64,000 nucleotides of DNA from JACVRW01 sp963812415 (GTDB taxonomy: Bacteria > Actinomycetota > Thermoleophilia > Solirubrobacterales > Thermoleophilaceae), in NCBI GenBank assembly GCA_963812415.1, contig CAWEVH010000022.1:62001-126000 (forward strand). The letters are read 5' to 3'. The number at the start of each line of letters is the position of its first letter. Position 1 is the first letter of the stretch. This document shows, one piece after another, positions 34,540 to 43,484 of this stretch. The notes below the pieces were generated by a model, which was given only the letters and a program-made list of their open reading frames with translations, did not search any database and was not told where the DNA came from. Made by a program: the position numbers and the translations under genes.

Positions 34540-36658
34540 CTAACGGGAGCGCCGCACCAGCGTCAGGCGCGCGCTCCGAGCGGCCCCGCGGTTGCCCAAC
34601 TCGTCGGTCGGCCGCGCGGTCACGCGGTGGAGGCCGGGCTCGAGGCTGCGTCGCCTCGTCAGCCGGCCGGAGAAGCGGATGCGCTGCTGCCCGGCGGAGA
34701 GCCCGGCGAACCCGAGCCGCGTTCGAACGGTCACGAACCGGGTGCAGCGCGGGCGGTCCGCGTTGCGCGGTGAGGGCCGGCGGCAGCGGCCGCCCACCCG
34801 CCTGCCGGGGCGGGCGCGGGCGAACGAGATCCGCACCGACGCCTCCTCCGACAGCCGGAACGAGATCGTGGTGCGCTGCCGCAGCGCGCTGGCGAGTACC
34901 GGGAGCGAGCGTCCGATGGCGATCCGGGCGGGGCGGATCCGCAGCTGCGTGAGCGCCGGAGCGAGGGTGTCGGCCTCGGTCGGGGCCGCGCCGCCCGGGG
35001 GCTGCCCGGCCTCGGGCCCGGCCAGGGCGGGCGCCACCAGCCGCGACGTGTAGACGTCCTCGTTGAGGTCGCTGTCGTCGTTCGTGAGTGGCTCGAAGGT
35101 CGTGAACAGGAGCGTGCCATCGCCCGCCACGTGGAAGTTCGCGACGTCGGCGGCGTCGCCACCGCCGGCGAGCGGGCCGCCCGAGACCAGCGTGGTCTCG
35201 CCCGCGAAGCGCTCGTAGACGTCCATGCGCTGGTCGGTGTCGTCCGCAGTGATCGGCTCCTGGGACCGGAAGAAGGTGCGGCTGCCGTCCGCCGAGATCC
35301 CGACCGGGATCGCGCCGCTCGAGTCGCCGCCGCCGGCGAGTGGCCCCTGCGACACGAGCTCGGTGACGCCCTGAAAGTGCTCGTAGGTGTCGAAGTTGAC
35401 GTCGAGGTCGCCGTTCGCGAGCGGCTCCGTCGTCGCGAACAGAAGGTGCTGGCCGTCGTCCGAGCTGAACACCTCAGCGCCGATGCCCGCCGAGTCGCCC
35501 CCGCCTGCGCTCGGGCTCGTGGTGAGCAGCGTCGTCGTCGCCCCGAAGCGCTCGTAGATGTCGGTGTGCACGTCGTTCTCGTCGAACGTCAGCGGCTCGG
35601 TCGTGCGGATGAAGTCGCGCCCCCGCACCGGTGGTCGCGGCCGAGGCGTCGGCGGAGTCCGCGCCACCTTCGCGCGGCCCCTCCGAGACCAGCAGCGGCT
35701 CACCGCCTGCCGCGGAGCTCGTGCGATAGACGTCCGCGTGTGTGTCCGTGTCGCCCGGGCTGAGCGGCTCGGTGCCGAAGAAGAGCATGTTGGCATCGGG
35801 TCCCACGCCGGCGCCGATGAAGAAGCTGATGCCGACCGAGTCGGCGCCGCCGCCCTGTGGCCCGTGTGAGACCAGCGCGGTCGTCGCGGACTGGCGCCGG
35901 TAGAGGTCGAAGTGCGTGTCGTTGTCGCCGGCGGCGACCATCGGCTCGGTCGTGGCGAAGAACACCGTCAAGGCATCCTCGGTCGAGCCGCCGAAGCTCG
36001 CGTCCGCCGTCCCGGCGCCGCCGTCGAGCGGGCCGGTCGACACGAGCGCGGTGGCCGGTGCGCCGGTCAGGTCGCGCCTGTAGACGTCGCCGGTGGTGTC
36101 CGGGTCGCCGGACTCGATCGGCTCGGACGTCGTGAAGAACACCACGTCGCCGCCCGCGGCGATGCCGCGGATCAGCGCGGTCCCCGAGTCGGGGCCCCCC
36201 TCGGCGGCCCCGGTGGTCACGAGGGTGGTCGTGCCCGCCTTGCGGCGGTAGCCGTCGGTGTCCGAGTCGGTGTCCTCGTCTGTGAGCGGCTCGGCCGTGG
36301 TGAAGAACACGGCGCTGCCGTCGGCGGAGACCTCGGACAGGGTGGCGTCCGCTGTGCCGACGCCACCCGCGAGCGGGCCGGTGGAGACGAGCGATGTGAC
36401 GCCGCCCGTGTGCTGGTAGATGTCTCGGTCGGTGTCCGTGTCCTCAGGGACCAGCGGCTCGTCCGTGGTGAAGAACGCGTGCGTGCCGCTGGCGGACAGC
36501 TCCGGGAAGCCGAAGCCGAGGTCCATCGAGTCGGCACCGCCGGCCAGCGGCCCAGAGGAGGCGAGCTCGGTCTGGCGCGCGGGCCCGGCCGCGAAGGCGA
36601 TCGCCGAGCAGGCCAGGAGCGCGGGTACGGCGACAAGCGAGGGGCGCATTCGGGGCAC
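34540..36658 (-). CDS. Secreted repeat protein, TolB/propeller-like, frameshifted in this read
   Basis: About 706 residues after correction. It has a signal peptide (SLVAVPALLACSAIAFAAGPA), then nine units of about 55 residues, each with a variant of LVSTGPLAGG-DS, a strand F-TTEPL, and a D-D-DT---DVY motif. A C-terminal beta domain follows (ISFRLSEEASVRISF, RCTRFVTVRTRLGF, GLHRVTARPTDELGNRG) of the kind found at the end of many secreted Thermoleophilia proteins. The frame break is in the C run 35620-35624; removing one base joins the two parts. Acidic repeats may bind calcium. Function unknown. Confidence 0.78.
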
Positions 36659-36733
36659 GGCCGAGTCCTTCCGTGGAACCAGGCGAGTCTAGACCCGCCG
36701 GTCGGGCCATGCCAGGGGCGGAGGTGGTTACCC

Positions 36734-37495
36734 CTACCGGGGCGGCATCCGTAGCGCCCCGTCCAGCCTGAGCGTCTCGCCGTTCAGCATCGTGTTCTCG
36801 GCGATGTGGCAGGCGAGCGTCGCGTACTCCTCGGGCCGGCCGAGCCGGGACGGGAACGGGATCTGGGCGCCGAGCGCCTGGCGCGCCTCCTCGGGCAGGC
36901 CCGCCAGCAGCGGCGTGTCGAACAGGCCGGGGGCGATCGTGCAGACCCGGATCCCGAGGCGCGCCAGGTCGCGTGCCGCCGGCAGGGTCAGGCCGACCAC
37001 CCCGCCCTTCGAGGCCGAGTACGCGGTCTGGCCGATCTGGCCGTCGTAGGCCGCGATCGAGGCCGTCATCACCACCGCGCCGCGCTCGCCCTGCTCGTCG
37101 GGCTCGTTCGCGGCCATGGCGTTCGCCGTGAGGCGCAGCACGTTGAAGGTGCCGATCAGGTTCACCCGGATGACGGTCTCGAACGGGACGAGCGCGGCCG
37201 GACCGTCCTTCTTCACCGTGCGCTCGGCCCAGCCGATCCCGGCGCAGGAGGCGGCGAAGCGCAGCCCGCCAAGCTCCTCCACCGCCTCCTCGACCGCCGC
37301 GGCCACGCGCTCCTCGTCGGTCACGTCGGTGGCGTGGAAATGTCCGCCGATCTCCTGCGCGACCTGCGCGCCGCGCTCCTCGTTCAGATCGGCGATCGCC
37401 ACCCGCGCCCCGCGGGACGCGAGCTCGCGGGCGGTGGCCTCGCCGAGCCCGCTCGCGCCGCCCGCCACGAGCGCGCCGATGCCGTTCAGGTCCAT
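36734..37495 (-). CDS. Short-chain dehydrogenase, 3-hydroxyacyl-CoA dehydrogenase-like
   Basis: 253 residues. The cofactor loop is GGASGLGEATARELASRGARVAIADLN near residue 12. CAGIGWAER, the catalytic Ser in VVMTASIAAYDGQIGQTAYSASKGG (YxxxK at about 161) and PGLFDTPLLAGLP complete the fold. The overall pattern, including the ending GRPEEYATLACHIAENTMLNGETLRLDGALRM, is like HSD17B10-type 3-hydroxyacyl-CoA dehydrogenases. With the thiolase it may serve fatty acid breakdown. Confidence 0.9.
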   Translation of the reverse strand: MDLNGIGALVAGGASGLGEATARELASRGARVAIADLNEERGAQVAQEIGGHFHATDVTDEERVAAAVEEAVEELGGLRFAASCAGIGWAERTVKKDGPAALVPFETVIRVNLIGTFNVLRLTANAMAANEPDEQGERGAVVMTASIAAYDGQIGQTAYSASKGGVVGLTLPAARDLARLGIRVCTIAPGLFDTPLLAGLPEEARQALGAQIPFPSRLGRPEEYATLACHIAENTMLNGETLRLDGALRMPPR

Positions 37496-37515
37496 GGGCT
37501 CGGCAGGCTATCCCG

Positions 37516-37626
37516 CCCGCGGCGCACGTCAACGCCGACTGGCCCAAGGAGCACGCCGCCGACGGCGCGCGGGGCGCGAGCGACCACGATCCGGTGGTCA
37601 GCCGCTTCGGGTTCGCGCCGGGGTAG
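37516..37626 (+). pseudogene. C-terminal remnant of an extracellular nuclease/phosphatase
   Basis: In frame to TAG at 37624 the sequence reads HVNADWPKEHAADGARG, then ASDHDPVVSRFGFAPG. NADWP followed by SDHDPV is the ending of endonuclease/exonuclease/phosphatase (ExeM/NucH-like) proteins. Only about 36 codons remain between the start of the SDR gene and the family A repeat, so the rest of the gene has been lost. Confidence 0.6.
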
Positions 37627-37654
37627 CCGCTCGGGCGGGCCCCGGCTCGCCGCC

Positions 37655-37693
37655 GTCCTGACTTTGCCGGCTCCTGGCCGGAAAAGTCAGGAC
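37655..37693. repeat. Family A palindromic repeat, copy 2
   Basis: 39 bp, arms GTCCTGACTTTG and AAAAGTCAGGAC, centre CCGGCTCCTGGCCGG. It lies just after the nuclease remnant and about 60 bp beyond the 3' end of the dodecin gene. Confidence 0.85.
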
Positions 37694-37753
37694 AGCAACC
37701 CCCTGCTCGTTGCGATCTGACGTGTCAACCCAACAAGAGGCGAGAGGGGGCGC

Positions 37754-37960
37754 TTACTCGGACACGCGCTCGACGAGGAACGAGATCCGCACGAGGGCCC
37801 GCCACTCGTCGAGGCTGTCGCCGCGCAGGCCGGTCGAAACGACGTCCACCGCCTTGATGTTGCGCAGCGAATGGCGAGCCTCCTCGAGCGCGGCCTTCAC
37901 CGCGCCGTCCGAGCTCTCCGGCGAGCTCCCCACCACCTCGATGATCTTCGTTACCGCCAT
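37754..37960 (-). CDS. Dodecin, flavin-storage protein
   Basis: 68 residues, the normal size. VTKIIEVVGSSPESSDGAVKAALEEA, a Trp in LDEWRALVRISFLVER and the beta-alpha-beta-beta layout are typical. Dodecins form hollow dodecamers that bind riboflavin, FAD or CoA and buffer free flavin. The gene stands alone, with an upstream gap of about 98 bp toward the divergent membrane protein. Confidence 0.92.
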   Translation of the reverse strand: MAVTKIIEVVGSSPESSDGAVKAALEEARHSLRNIKAVDVVSTGLRGDSLDEWRALVRISFLVERVSE

Positions 37961-38058
37961 GCCTCGCTCCTATCGTCGTTGGCGCGCCAGGGTACTGAGA
38001 GCCGGGGGCGAGCAGCCGGTTTGCCGGATGCGAGCTCTTTCGCTTAAGGTCCGGGACG

Positions 38059-38559
38059 ATGGAGGCTTCGAGGGCTCAAGGGAGGGGCGGCTACCTCGAC
38101 CTCTCGCGTCTGTCGCCCGGCGAGTTCCTGGGGATGGGCGCCGGGCTCGTGCTGCTCGGCTCGCTCTGGCTGCCCTGGTTCACGACGAACGAGGACAACC
38201 CCAACTCCACGCTGGCCGGCGCGAGCGGCGGCGACGGGGCCAGCGCCTGGGCCGTGTTCAGCACGCTCGACATCCTGCTCGTGCTCGCCGCCACCGCGCC
38301 CTTCATCCTCTCGTGGATCCTGGCGCGCGGGCACCGGCTCACCTGGAAGCCGGGCGAGGTCACGATGATCGTCGGCATCACGGCCTTCGCGCTGATCATC
38401 TGCAACGGCATCATCCTCGGGCGTCCCGGGGACAGCGTCGACATCGGGCTCGGGGTCGGCTACTGGGTGGCGCTGCTGGCGGCGCTCGGCCTGCTGGCGG
38501 CCGGCTACCTGCGCCAGAGCGTGTACGGGGACCCCAAGAAGCCGCCGGGCACGATCTAG
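38059..38559 (+). CDS. Four-helix membrane protein upstream of glpX
   Basis: 166 residues. Predicted helices lie at about 26-42, 68-88, 97-117 and 126-147, with a cytoplasmic N-terminus (LDLSRLSPGEFLGMGAG). The first loop is acidic and Asn-rich. The pattern fits small actinobacterial membrane proteins of unknown role. The stop TAG is directly followed by the ATG of glpX, so the two are translationally coupled. Confidence 0.75.
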   Translation: MEASRAQGRGGYLDLSRLSPGEFLGMGAGLVLLGSLWLPWFTTNEDNPNSTLAGASGGDGASAWAVFSTLDILLVLAATAPFILSWILARGHRLTWKPGEVTMIVGITAFALIICNGIILGRPGDSVDIGLGVGYWVALLAALGLLAAGYLRQSVYGDPKKPPGTI

Positions 38560-39555
38560 ATGGCTGAGACAGCGGCGCCCGATCGAAACCTCGCGATGGA
38601 GCTCGTTCGCACGACCGAGTACGCCGCGCTCGCCTGCGCGCGCTGGATCGGCCGCGGCGACAAGGAGGGAGCCGACGGCGCCGCGGTCGACGCGATGCGG
38701 ATGCTGCTCGACACGGTTTCGATGGACGGCCTCGTGGTGATCGGCGAGGGCGAGAAGGACGAGGCGCCGATGCTCTACAACGGCGAGCAGATCGGCGACG
38801 GCTCGATGCCCAAGGTCGACATCGCCGTCGACCCGCTCGAGGGCACCGAGCTGTGCGCGAAGGGCCTGCCGAACGCCATCGCAACGATCGCGCTGGCGGA
38901 GCGCGGCACGATGTTCGACCCGGGCCCCTGCGTCTACATGCTGAAGATGGCCACCTCGCGCGACATGGCGCACCTGCTCGACATCGACCGCCCGCTCGGC
39001 GAGACGCTCCACCTGATGGCGAAGGAGAAGGGCGTCCCGGTCGGGGACCTCGTGGTGATCATGCTCGACCGTCCCCGCCACGACGACTTCATGGCCGAGA
39101 TCCGCGAGGTGGGAGCGCGCGTGCGCCTCATCCCGCACGGTGACGTGTCGGCGGCGCTCGCCGCCGTCACGACCGGCTCTCCGGTCGATCTGCTCTACGG
39201 CATCGGCGGCACCCCCGAGGGCGTGCTCGCAGCCGCGGCCATCCGCTGTACCGGCGGCAAGATCCTGGGTCGGCTCTGGCCGCGCTCGGACGAGGAGCGC
39301 GAGGCCGCGCTCGAGGCCGGCTACGACCTCGACGAGGTGCTCGACACCGAGCGGCTCGTGGCGGGCAGCGACGTCGCGTTCGCGGCCACCGGCGTGACCG
39401 ACGGCGAGATGCTCGAGGGCGTCCACTTCTTCGGGCCCCAGGGCGCGGAGACCGAGTCGATCTCGATGCGCTCGCGCTCGGGCACGGTCCGGACCATCAC
39501 GGCTCGTCACGACCGCGAGAAGCTGCGGGAGATAACGGGCGAGCGACTGGGCTGA
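38560..39555 (+). CDS. glpX: Class II fructose-1,6-bisphosphatase
   Basis: 331 residues. Characteristic segments are ACARWIGRGDKEGADGAAVDAM near 22, VIGEGEKDEAPMLYNGEQIGDG near 61, and VDIAVDPLEGTELCAKG near 88 (Li-sensitive phosphatase metal site). GGTPEGVLAAAAIRCTGG is near 216. It hydrolyses fructose-1,6-bisphosphate in gluconeogenesis. Actinobacteria commonly rely on this class. Its 3' end overlaps the hypothetical gene at 39497 on the other strand by 59 bp. Confidence 0.95.
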   Translation: MAETAAPDRNLAMELVRTTEYAALACARWIGRGDKEGADGAAVDAMRMLLDTVSMDGLVVIGEGEKDEAPMLYNGEQIGDGSMPKVDIAVDPLEGTELCAKGLPNAIATIALAERGTMFDPGPCVYMLKMATSRDMAHLLDIDRPLGETLHLMAKEKGVPVGDLVVIMLDRPRHDDFMAEIREVGARVRLIPHGDVSAALAAVTTGSPVDLLYGIGGTPEGVLAAAAIRCTGGKILGRLWPRSDEEREAALEAGYDLDEVLDTERLVAGSDVAFAATGVTDGEMLEGVHFFGPQGAETESISMRSRSGTVRTITARHDREKLREITGERLG

Positions 39556-40193
39556 GGACCCCCACCGCCGAGCGCTCGAACTCGAGGTTGGCGAGCGAGC
39601 GCAGGAAGGCGTTGGTCACGATCACGTGGATCCGCAGCTGGGTCTGGTTGTAGATCATCCGGCCGATCCGCCCGAACCAGCCCCAGCCCGCGATCAGGGG
39701 GTAGAAGTTCACCACCTCCGAGGAGACGCTGACCGAGGCCTCGCCGGCGCCGTCGCTCGCCGGCTCGCGTTCGACCGACAGGCGCAGGTAGCCGCGCCCG
39801 CGCCCGTTCGGGGCCACGAGCAGACCCCGGTCGATCGGCCAGGTGACCGAGCCGCGCTCGGCGTGGGTCTCGTACTCGGGCTTGCGAAACCGGAGCATCA
39901 CGAACGGCCGGCCGGAACACCACGACCTCGCGCGAGTCCGGCCCGTAGACGACCCGCAGCACGCCGAGTGAGATGCGCGACAGGAAGTGCCAGTAGGTGC
40001 GAGCCAGGCGCTCGAGGTACTCGGCGGACCAGATGCGATCGAGCTCCTCGCGCGGCAGGCTGACCTCCGCCGTCTGGCGCGACCCGATCGAGCCGTCCGC
40101 CGCGTAGCTGGACTGCGGCACGTGGAGGATCGTCACGCGCGCGTGGGCGCGCCGGCGCCGCTCGAGGAGCCGGCGCGGGTCGCGCGGCCTCAC
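39497..40193 (-). CDS. Conserved-looking hypothetical protein, frameshifted in this read
   Basis: About 231 residues after correction. The GTG start at 40193 overlaps the moeA stop as GTGA. The first part (VSLPREELDRIWSAEYLERLARTYWHFLSRISLGVLRVVYGPDSREVVVF) joins to FVMLRFRKPEYETHAERGSV and DRGLLVAPNGRGRGYLRLSVE if one base is removed in the CCGGCCGG at about 39910. The later FYPLIAGWGWFGRIGRMIYNQTQLRIHVIVTNAFLRSLA suggests a membrane-associated fold. No family recognised. Coupling to moeA is the only context. Confidence 0.65.
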
Positions 40194-41389
40194 AGCAGCT
40201 CGACCTCCACACGCGCGCCCGCGGCGAGCTCGCCCTCGCCGGCGGCGACGCGCGCCAGCCCGTCGGCACCCAGCATCGAGCTGAGCATGTGCGAGCCCTG
40301 CTCGCCCGTCGTGATGGCGCGCAGTCCACCGTCCGCGTGACGCAGACGCACCCGGATTGCCTGCTCGCGGCCGGGGTTGAGCGGCACGGGCTCGTCGAGG
40401 GTCGCGCTCGCGCGCGCCACCGAGGCGTCGCCGCCTTGGAGGGCGGCCAGGGCGGGGCGGACGAAGAGCTCGAAGGTGACCATCGCCGACACCGGGTTGC
40501 CGGGCAGCCCGAACACGAGCACGGCGTCGCGAACGCCGAACCAGGTCGGCTTGCCCGGCCGCAGGCTCACCCCCCAGAAGCGCTCCTCGACCCCGAGCTC
40601 GGCGAGTGCGGGCTTCACGTGATCATGCGGGCCGACGGACACGCCGCCGGAGGCGATCACGACGTCGGCTTCCTCGAGCGCCCGGCTGAACGCCTCGCGG
40701 GTGCGCTCAGGGTGGTCGGGGACCATCTCGAGCCGGACGAGCTCCGCGCCGGCGGCCTGCGCCTGGGCGCTGAGCGCGTAGGCATTCGAGGAGTAGATGC
40801 CGCCCGGGGCGAGCGGCGTGCCGGGCCTGGTCAGCTCGTCGCCGGTCACGAGCACCGCAACGCGGGGCCGGCGCCTGCAGCGAAGCGTCTCGAAGCCCAC
40901 CGCCGCGGCCACGCCGAGCGCGGCCGGGTCGAGCACGGTGCCCGCCCGCAGCACGGTCGAGCCGGCGCGGATGTCCTCGCCCGCGTAGCGCACGTTCTCG
41001 CCCGACCGGGTGTCGGGGACACGGACCCGCGGGACGCCGCGCTCCGGGTCGATCTCCTCGACCCGCTCGAGGGGCACCACGGCGTCCGCGCCGGACGGCA
41101 GCGCCGCGCCGGTGGAGATCCTGATCGCGGCGCCGCGGCGGAGCCCCACGGTCGCGGGGCGCCCGGCGCGCGACTCGCCGTCGACCGCCAGGTCGGCGCT
41201 CGGCCCCGCCGCCACGGCGTAGCCGTCCATCGCCGAGCCGTCGAAGGGCGGGACGTCGATCGGGCTCGTGAGGTCGACGGCGAGCACGCGGCCGCGGGCG
41301 TCGTCGAGCGGTACGTCTTCGGCCGCAAGCGGCTCGACGGCCGCCAGTACGCGCCGGCGTCCCTCGTCGATCGAGATCAGGTCACTCAC
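40190..41389 (-). CDS. moeA: Molybdopterin molybdotransferase
   Basis: 399 residues from GTG 41389 (GAGAAG upstream). An in-frame ATG at 41419 would add ten residues. Signature parts are PPFDGSAMDGYAV near 51, the glycine-rich RVAVLVTGDELTRPGTPL near 180, SGGVSVGPHDHVKPAL near 248 (MoCF loop), and FGLPGNPVSAMVTFE near 299. MoeA inserts molybdate into adenylated molybdopterin. No other molybdenum cofactor gene or molybdoenzyme is in the window. Confidence 0.93.
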   Translation of the reverse strand: MSDLISIDEGRRRVLAAVEPLAAEDVPLDDARGRVLAVDLTSPIDVPPFDGSAMDGYAVAAGPSADLAVDGESRAGRPATVGLRRGAAIRISTGAALPSGADAVVPLERVEEIDPERGVPRVRVPDTRSGENVRYAGEDIRAGSTVLRAGTVLDPAALGVAAAVGFETLRCRRRPRVAVLVTGDELTRPGTPLAPGGIYSSNAYALSAQAQAAGAELVRLEMVPDHPERTREAFSRALEEADVVIASGGVSVGPHDHVKPALAELGVEERFWGVSLRPGKPTWFGVRDAVLVFGLPGNPVSAMVTFELFVRPALAALQGGDASVARASATLDEPVPLNPGREQAIRVRLRHADGGLRAITTGEQGSHMLSSMLGADGLARVAAGEGELAAGARVEVELL

Positions 41390-41438
41390 GCGCGCAATCT
41401 TCTCAGCGCGTGACGCCATCCCGCTCGCAGCATGCGCC

Positions 41439-41474
41439 GTGCGCGAGGGGCCGGGCTCGGCCCGGACCGGAGCG
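41439..41474. repeat. Family B hairpin repeat, copy 2
   Basis: 36 bp, starting GTGCGCGAGGGG and ending CCGGACCGGAGCG. Identical to copy 3, which begins 47 bp further on. Core CCGGGCTCGGCCCGG folds into a GC hairpin. Lies between the divergent moeA and GGDEF genes. Confidence 0.85.
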
Positions 41475-41485
41475 AGGGTGTCTTC

Positions 41486-41521
41486 GTGCGCGAGGGGCCG
41501 GGCTCGGCCCGGACCGGAGCG
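41486..41521. repeat. Family B hairpin repeat, copy 3
   Basis: 36 bp identical to copy 2, in direct orientation. Both lie within the region divergently flanked by moeA and the GGDEF gene, about 100-180 bp upstream of the latter. The plus-strand frame of each copy reads REGPGSARTGA. Confidence 0.85.
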
Positions 41522-41620
41522 ACTGGGTCAATCGCAAATTCCGCGTCCGTGCGGCCGGACTCGGGGGTAGGATCGTCACGAGCCGCCGGAACGCCGGGGA
41601 GCCAGAATGGAAGCTGTCGT

Positions 41621-42601
41621 ATGACACCCAGCAGGGGCCCGTTCGCGCGCCTCGATCGCTCGCGCGACGAGCTCGCCAAGGCGTGGCTCGTCAAGCTGAT
41701 CGAGCGCGCCTCCCTCGACGAGATCCGCGAGCTGCCCACGGACCGGATAGCGCGCGAGCTGCCGGAGCTGATCGCCGGCATCGTCGAGCAGGCGGCCGCT
41801 CCCAACGGCCGCGACCCCTACACGCTGTCCGAGGACCAGGCCGAGCGCGCTGCCTCGCTGGCCGCCCTGCGCAGCGGCTCAGAGGGAAGCGCGAGCGACC
41901 TCGCGCGCGACGTGGCGTCGTTGCAGGCCGTCCTGATCGGGGCGTTGCGCGAGGAGCTCTCGGACGGCGACCCCGCGCAGTTCGCCGACGCGGTCGAGCA
42001 GCTCGTGAACGCCACCGGCGCCGTTCAGGCCGCCGCGGTGGAGGCGCTCGTGAAGCGCCGCTCGCGGGAACTCGAGTCCCAGGCGCACACCGACCCCCTC
42101 ACCGGGCTCGGCAACCTGCGAGCGCTCCAGCGCCAGATCGGCAGGCTGCTCGCCGTCCAGAAGCGCTACGACCACCCCTTCGCCGTGCTGCTGATGGACG
42201 TCGACGGGCTCAAGCGGATCAACGACGCCTACGGGCACCAGGCGGGCGATCGGGTGCTGATGCAGGTGGCGATGGCGATGCGGCGCTCGATCCGTTCGGT
42301 CGACACCGCGGCCCGCCTCGGCGGCGACGAGTTCTGCGTCCTCGCCCCCGAGCAGGACGCCGCCAAGGCGATGCTGCTGGCCACGCGCCTGGGCGCCGCC
42401 GTTCGCGACGAGGTGGCGATGCCGGACGAGCCCGCGGTGTCGATGTCGATCGGTGTGGCCGCATGCCCCGAGCACGGTGACGAGGCCGAGATGCTGATCG
42501 ACATGGCGGACCGCGCCATGTATCGCGCGAAGGCGTCCGGCGAGGGGGCGGTGCTGAGCGACGAGCCGAGCTCGGAGCTCGCCGAAGAAGCGAAGACCTA
42601 G
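41621..42601 (+). CDS. GGDEF-domain protein, probable diguanylate cyclase
   Basis: 326 residues from ATG 41621. The N-terminal 150 residues are helical and hydrophilic with no membrane segment or known sensor. The GGDEF domain follows: HTDPLTGLGNLRALQRQI, VLLMDVDGLKRINDAYGHQAGDRVL, and an intact RLGGDEFCVLAPE near residue 232. It should make cyclic di-GMP from GTP in the cytoplasm. An RxxD inhibitory site before GGDEF is not evident. It has a family B tandem upstream and a family A copy downstream. Confidence 0.9.
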   Translation: MTPSRGPFARLDRSRDELAKAWLVKLIERASLDEIRELPTDRIARELPELIAGIVEQAAAPNGRDPYTLSEDQAERAASLAALRSGSEGSASDLARDVASLQAVLIGALREELSDGDPAQFADAVEQLVNATGAVQAAAVEALVKRRSRELESQAHTDPLTGLGNLRALQRQIGRLLAVQKRYDHPFAVLLMDVDGLKRINDAYGHQAGDRVLMQVAMAMRRSIRSVDTAARLGGDEFCVLAPEQDAAKAMLLATRLGAAVRDEVAMPDEPAVSMSIGVAACPEHGDEAEMLIDMADRAMYRAKASGEGAVLSDEPSSELAEEAKT

Positions 42602-42741
42602 AGCGGACCCTCCTGTCGCATCTTGTTGGGCGATCTCGGGCTTCGACCCGATCTGGGCTGGGTGAGGATGCGCCCCTCGTTCTGCTGTTGGTGGCCGGCG
42701 GGCGCTCGCGACGGGTCAGTCGCGGGCCCTCCCCGCGTAGC

Positions 42742-42780
42742 GTCCTGACTTTGTACGCCAGGAGCGACCAAACCCAGGAC
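42742..42780. repeat. Family A palindromic repeat, copy 3 (reversed)
   Basis: 39 bp, arms GTCCTGACTTTG and CAAACCCAGGAC with centre GCCAGGAGC. Judged by that centre it is in the opposite orientation to copies 2 and 4. It lies between the 3' ends of the convergent GGDEF and GntR genes, in a 210-bp gap with no gene. Confidence 0.8.
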
Positions 42781-42811
42781 GGATGCGCCCTGGCAACCAG
42801 GAGGGCCCGAC

Positions 42812-43471
42812 CTAGCCCCGCTCCGCCGCCCCGGCCTGCTCGATCAGGACGTCCGTGGACTCCGCGATGTGTGGCCGAAGCGCCTCGGCGCCCTCGCGCT
42901 CGAGGTCCTCGACGAGGCGCAGGTGGTCGCTCGCGAGGCGCTCGAGCGTCCACGCGCGCGGCAGCTGGAGCACGAACAGGCGCAGCTCGGCGCCCGTCTG
43001 GCGGTGGACGGCCGCGAGACGCGGGCTGCCCGCGGCCAGCACGATCTCGTGATGGAAACGCTCGTGTGCCTCCGCCACGGCTCCCCACGACGGCCGCGCG
43101 CGGCGGCAGAGCGACGCCAGGCGCTCGGCTGCCTCGTGCACCTTCGCCGGCAGCCGGCCGCCTCCCGCCGCCAGGGCGAGCCGGGCCCCCTCGACCTCGA
43201 GCGCCGTGCGCAACGTCGACAGGCCGCGCACGTCGTCCGCGGACAGCGCCGTGACCCGGGCGCCGCGGTGCGGCTCGATCCGCACGATGCCCTCCGCCTC
43301 CAGCGCCCGCAGCGCCGAGCGCAGCGAGTGGCGCGCCACGTCGTACTCGCGGGCGAGCGCCTCCTCCCTGAGCGGGGTGCCCGGCTCGAGCTCGCCCCCG
43401 AGGATCCTCGCGCGCAGCGCCTCCGCGAGCGCGTCGACCGTCGAGCGGCGGGCGAGCTCGCGCGCGCTCAC
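42812..43471 (-). CDS. GntR family regulator with FCD (FadR C-terminal) domain
   Basis: 219 residues. The winged helix is VDALAEALRARILGGELEPGTPLREEALAREYDVARHSLRSALRALEAEG, typical GntR. The C-terminal all-helical FCD domain has the metal/ligand His pattern (AHERFHHEIVLAAGS and later SDHLRLVEDLEREGAEALRPHIAES). It is probably a repressor controlled by an organic acid. No adjacent catabolic operon shows its target. Confidence 0.9.
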   Translation of the reverse strand: MSARELARRSTVDALAEALRARILGGELEPGTPLREEALAREYDVARHSLRSALRALEAEGIVRIEPHRGARVTALSADDVRGLSTLRTALEVEGARLALAAGGGRLPAKVHEAAERLASLCRRARPSWGAVAEAHERFHHEIVLAAGSPRLAAVHRQTGAELRLFVLQLPRAWTLERLASDHLRLVEDLEREGAEALRPHIAESTDVLIEQAGAAERG

Positions 43472-43484
43472 GGTCGGAGACTCG

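Noticed and set aside
41432..41620. N-terminal extension of the GGDEF protein through the family B repeats
   Set aside because: The extension is just repeat translation (REGPGSARTG twice). ATG 41621 is a better start for a globular protein.
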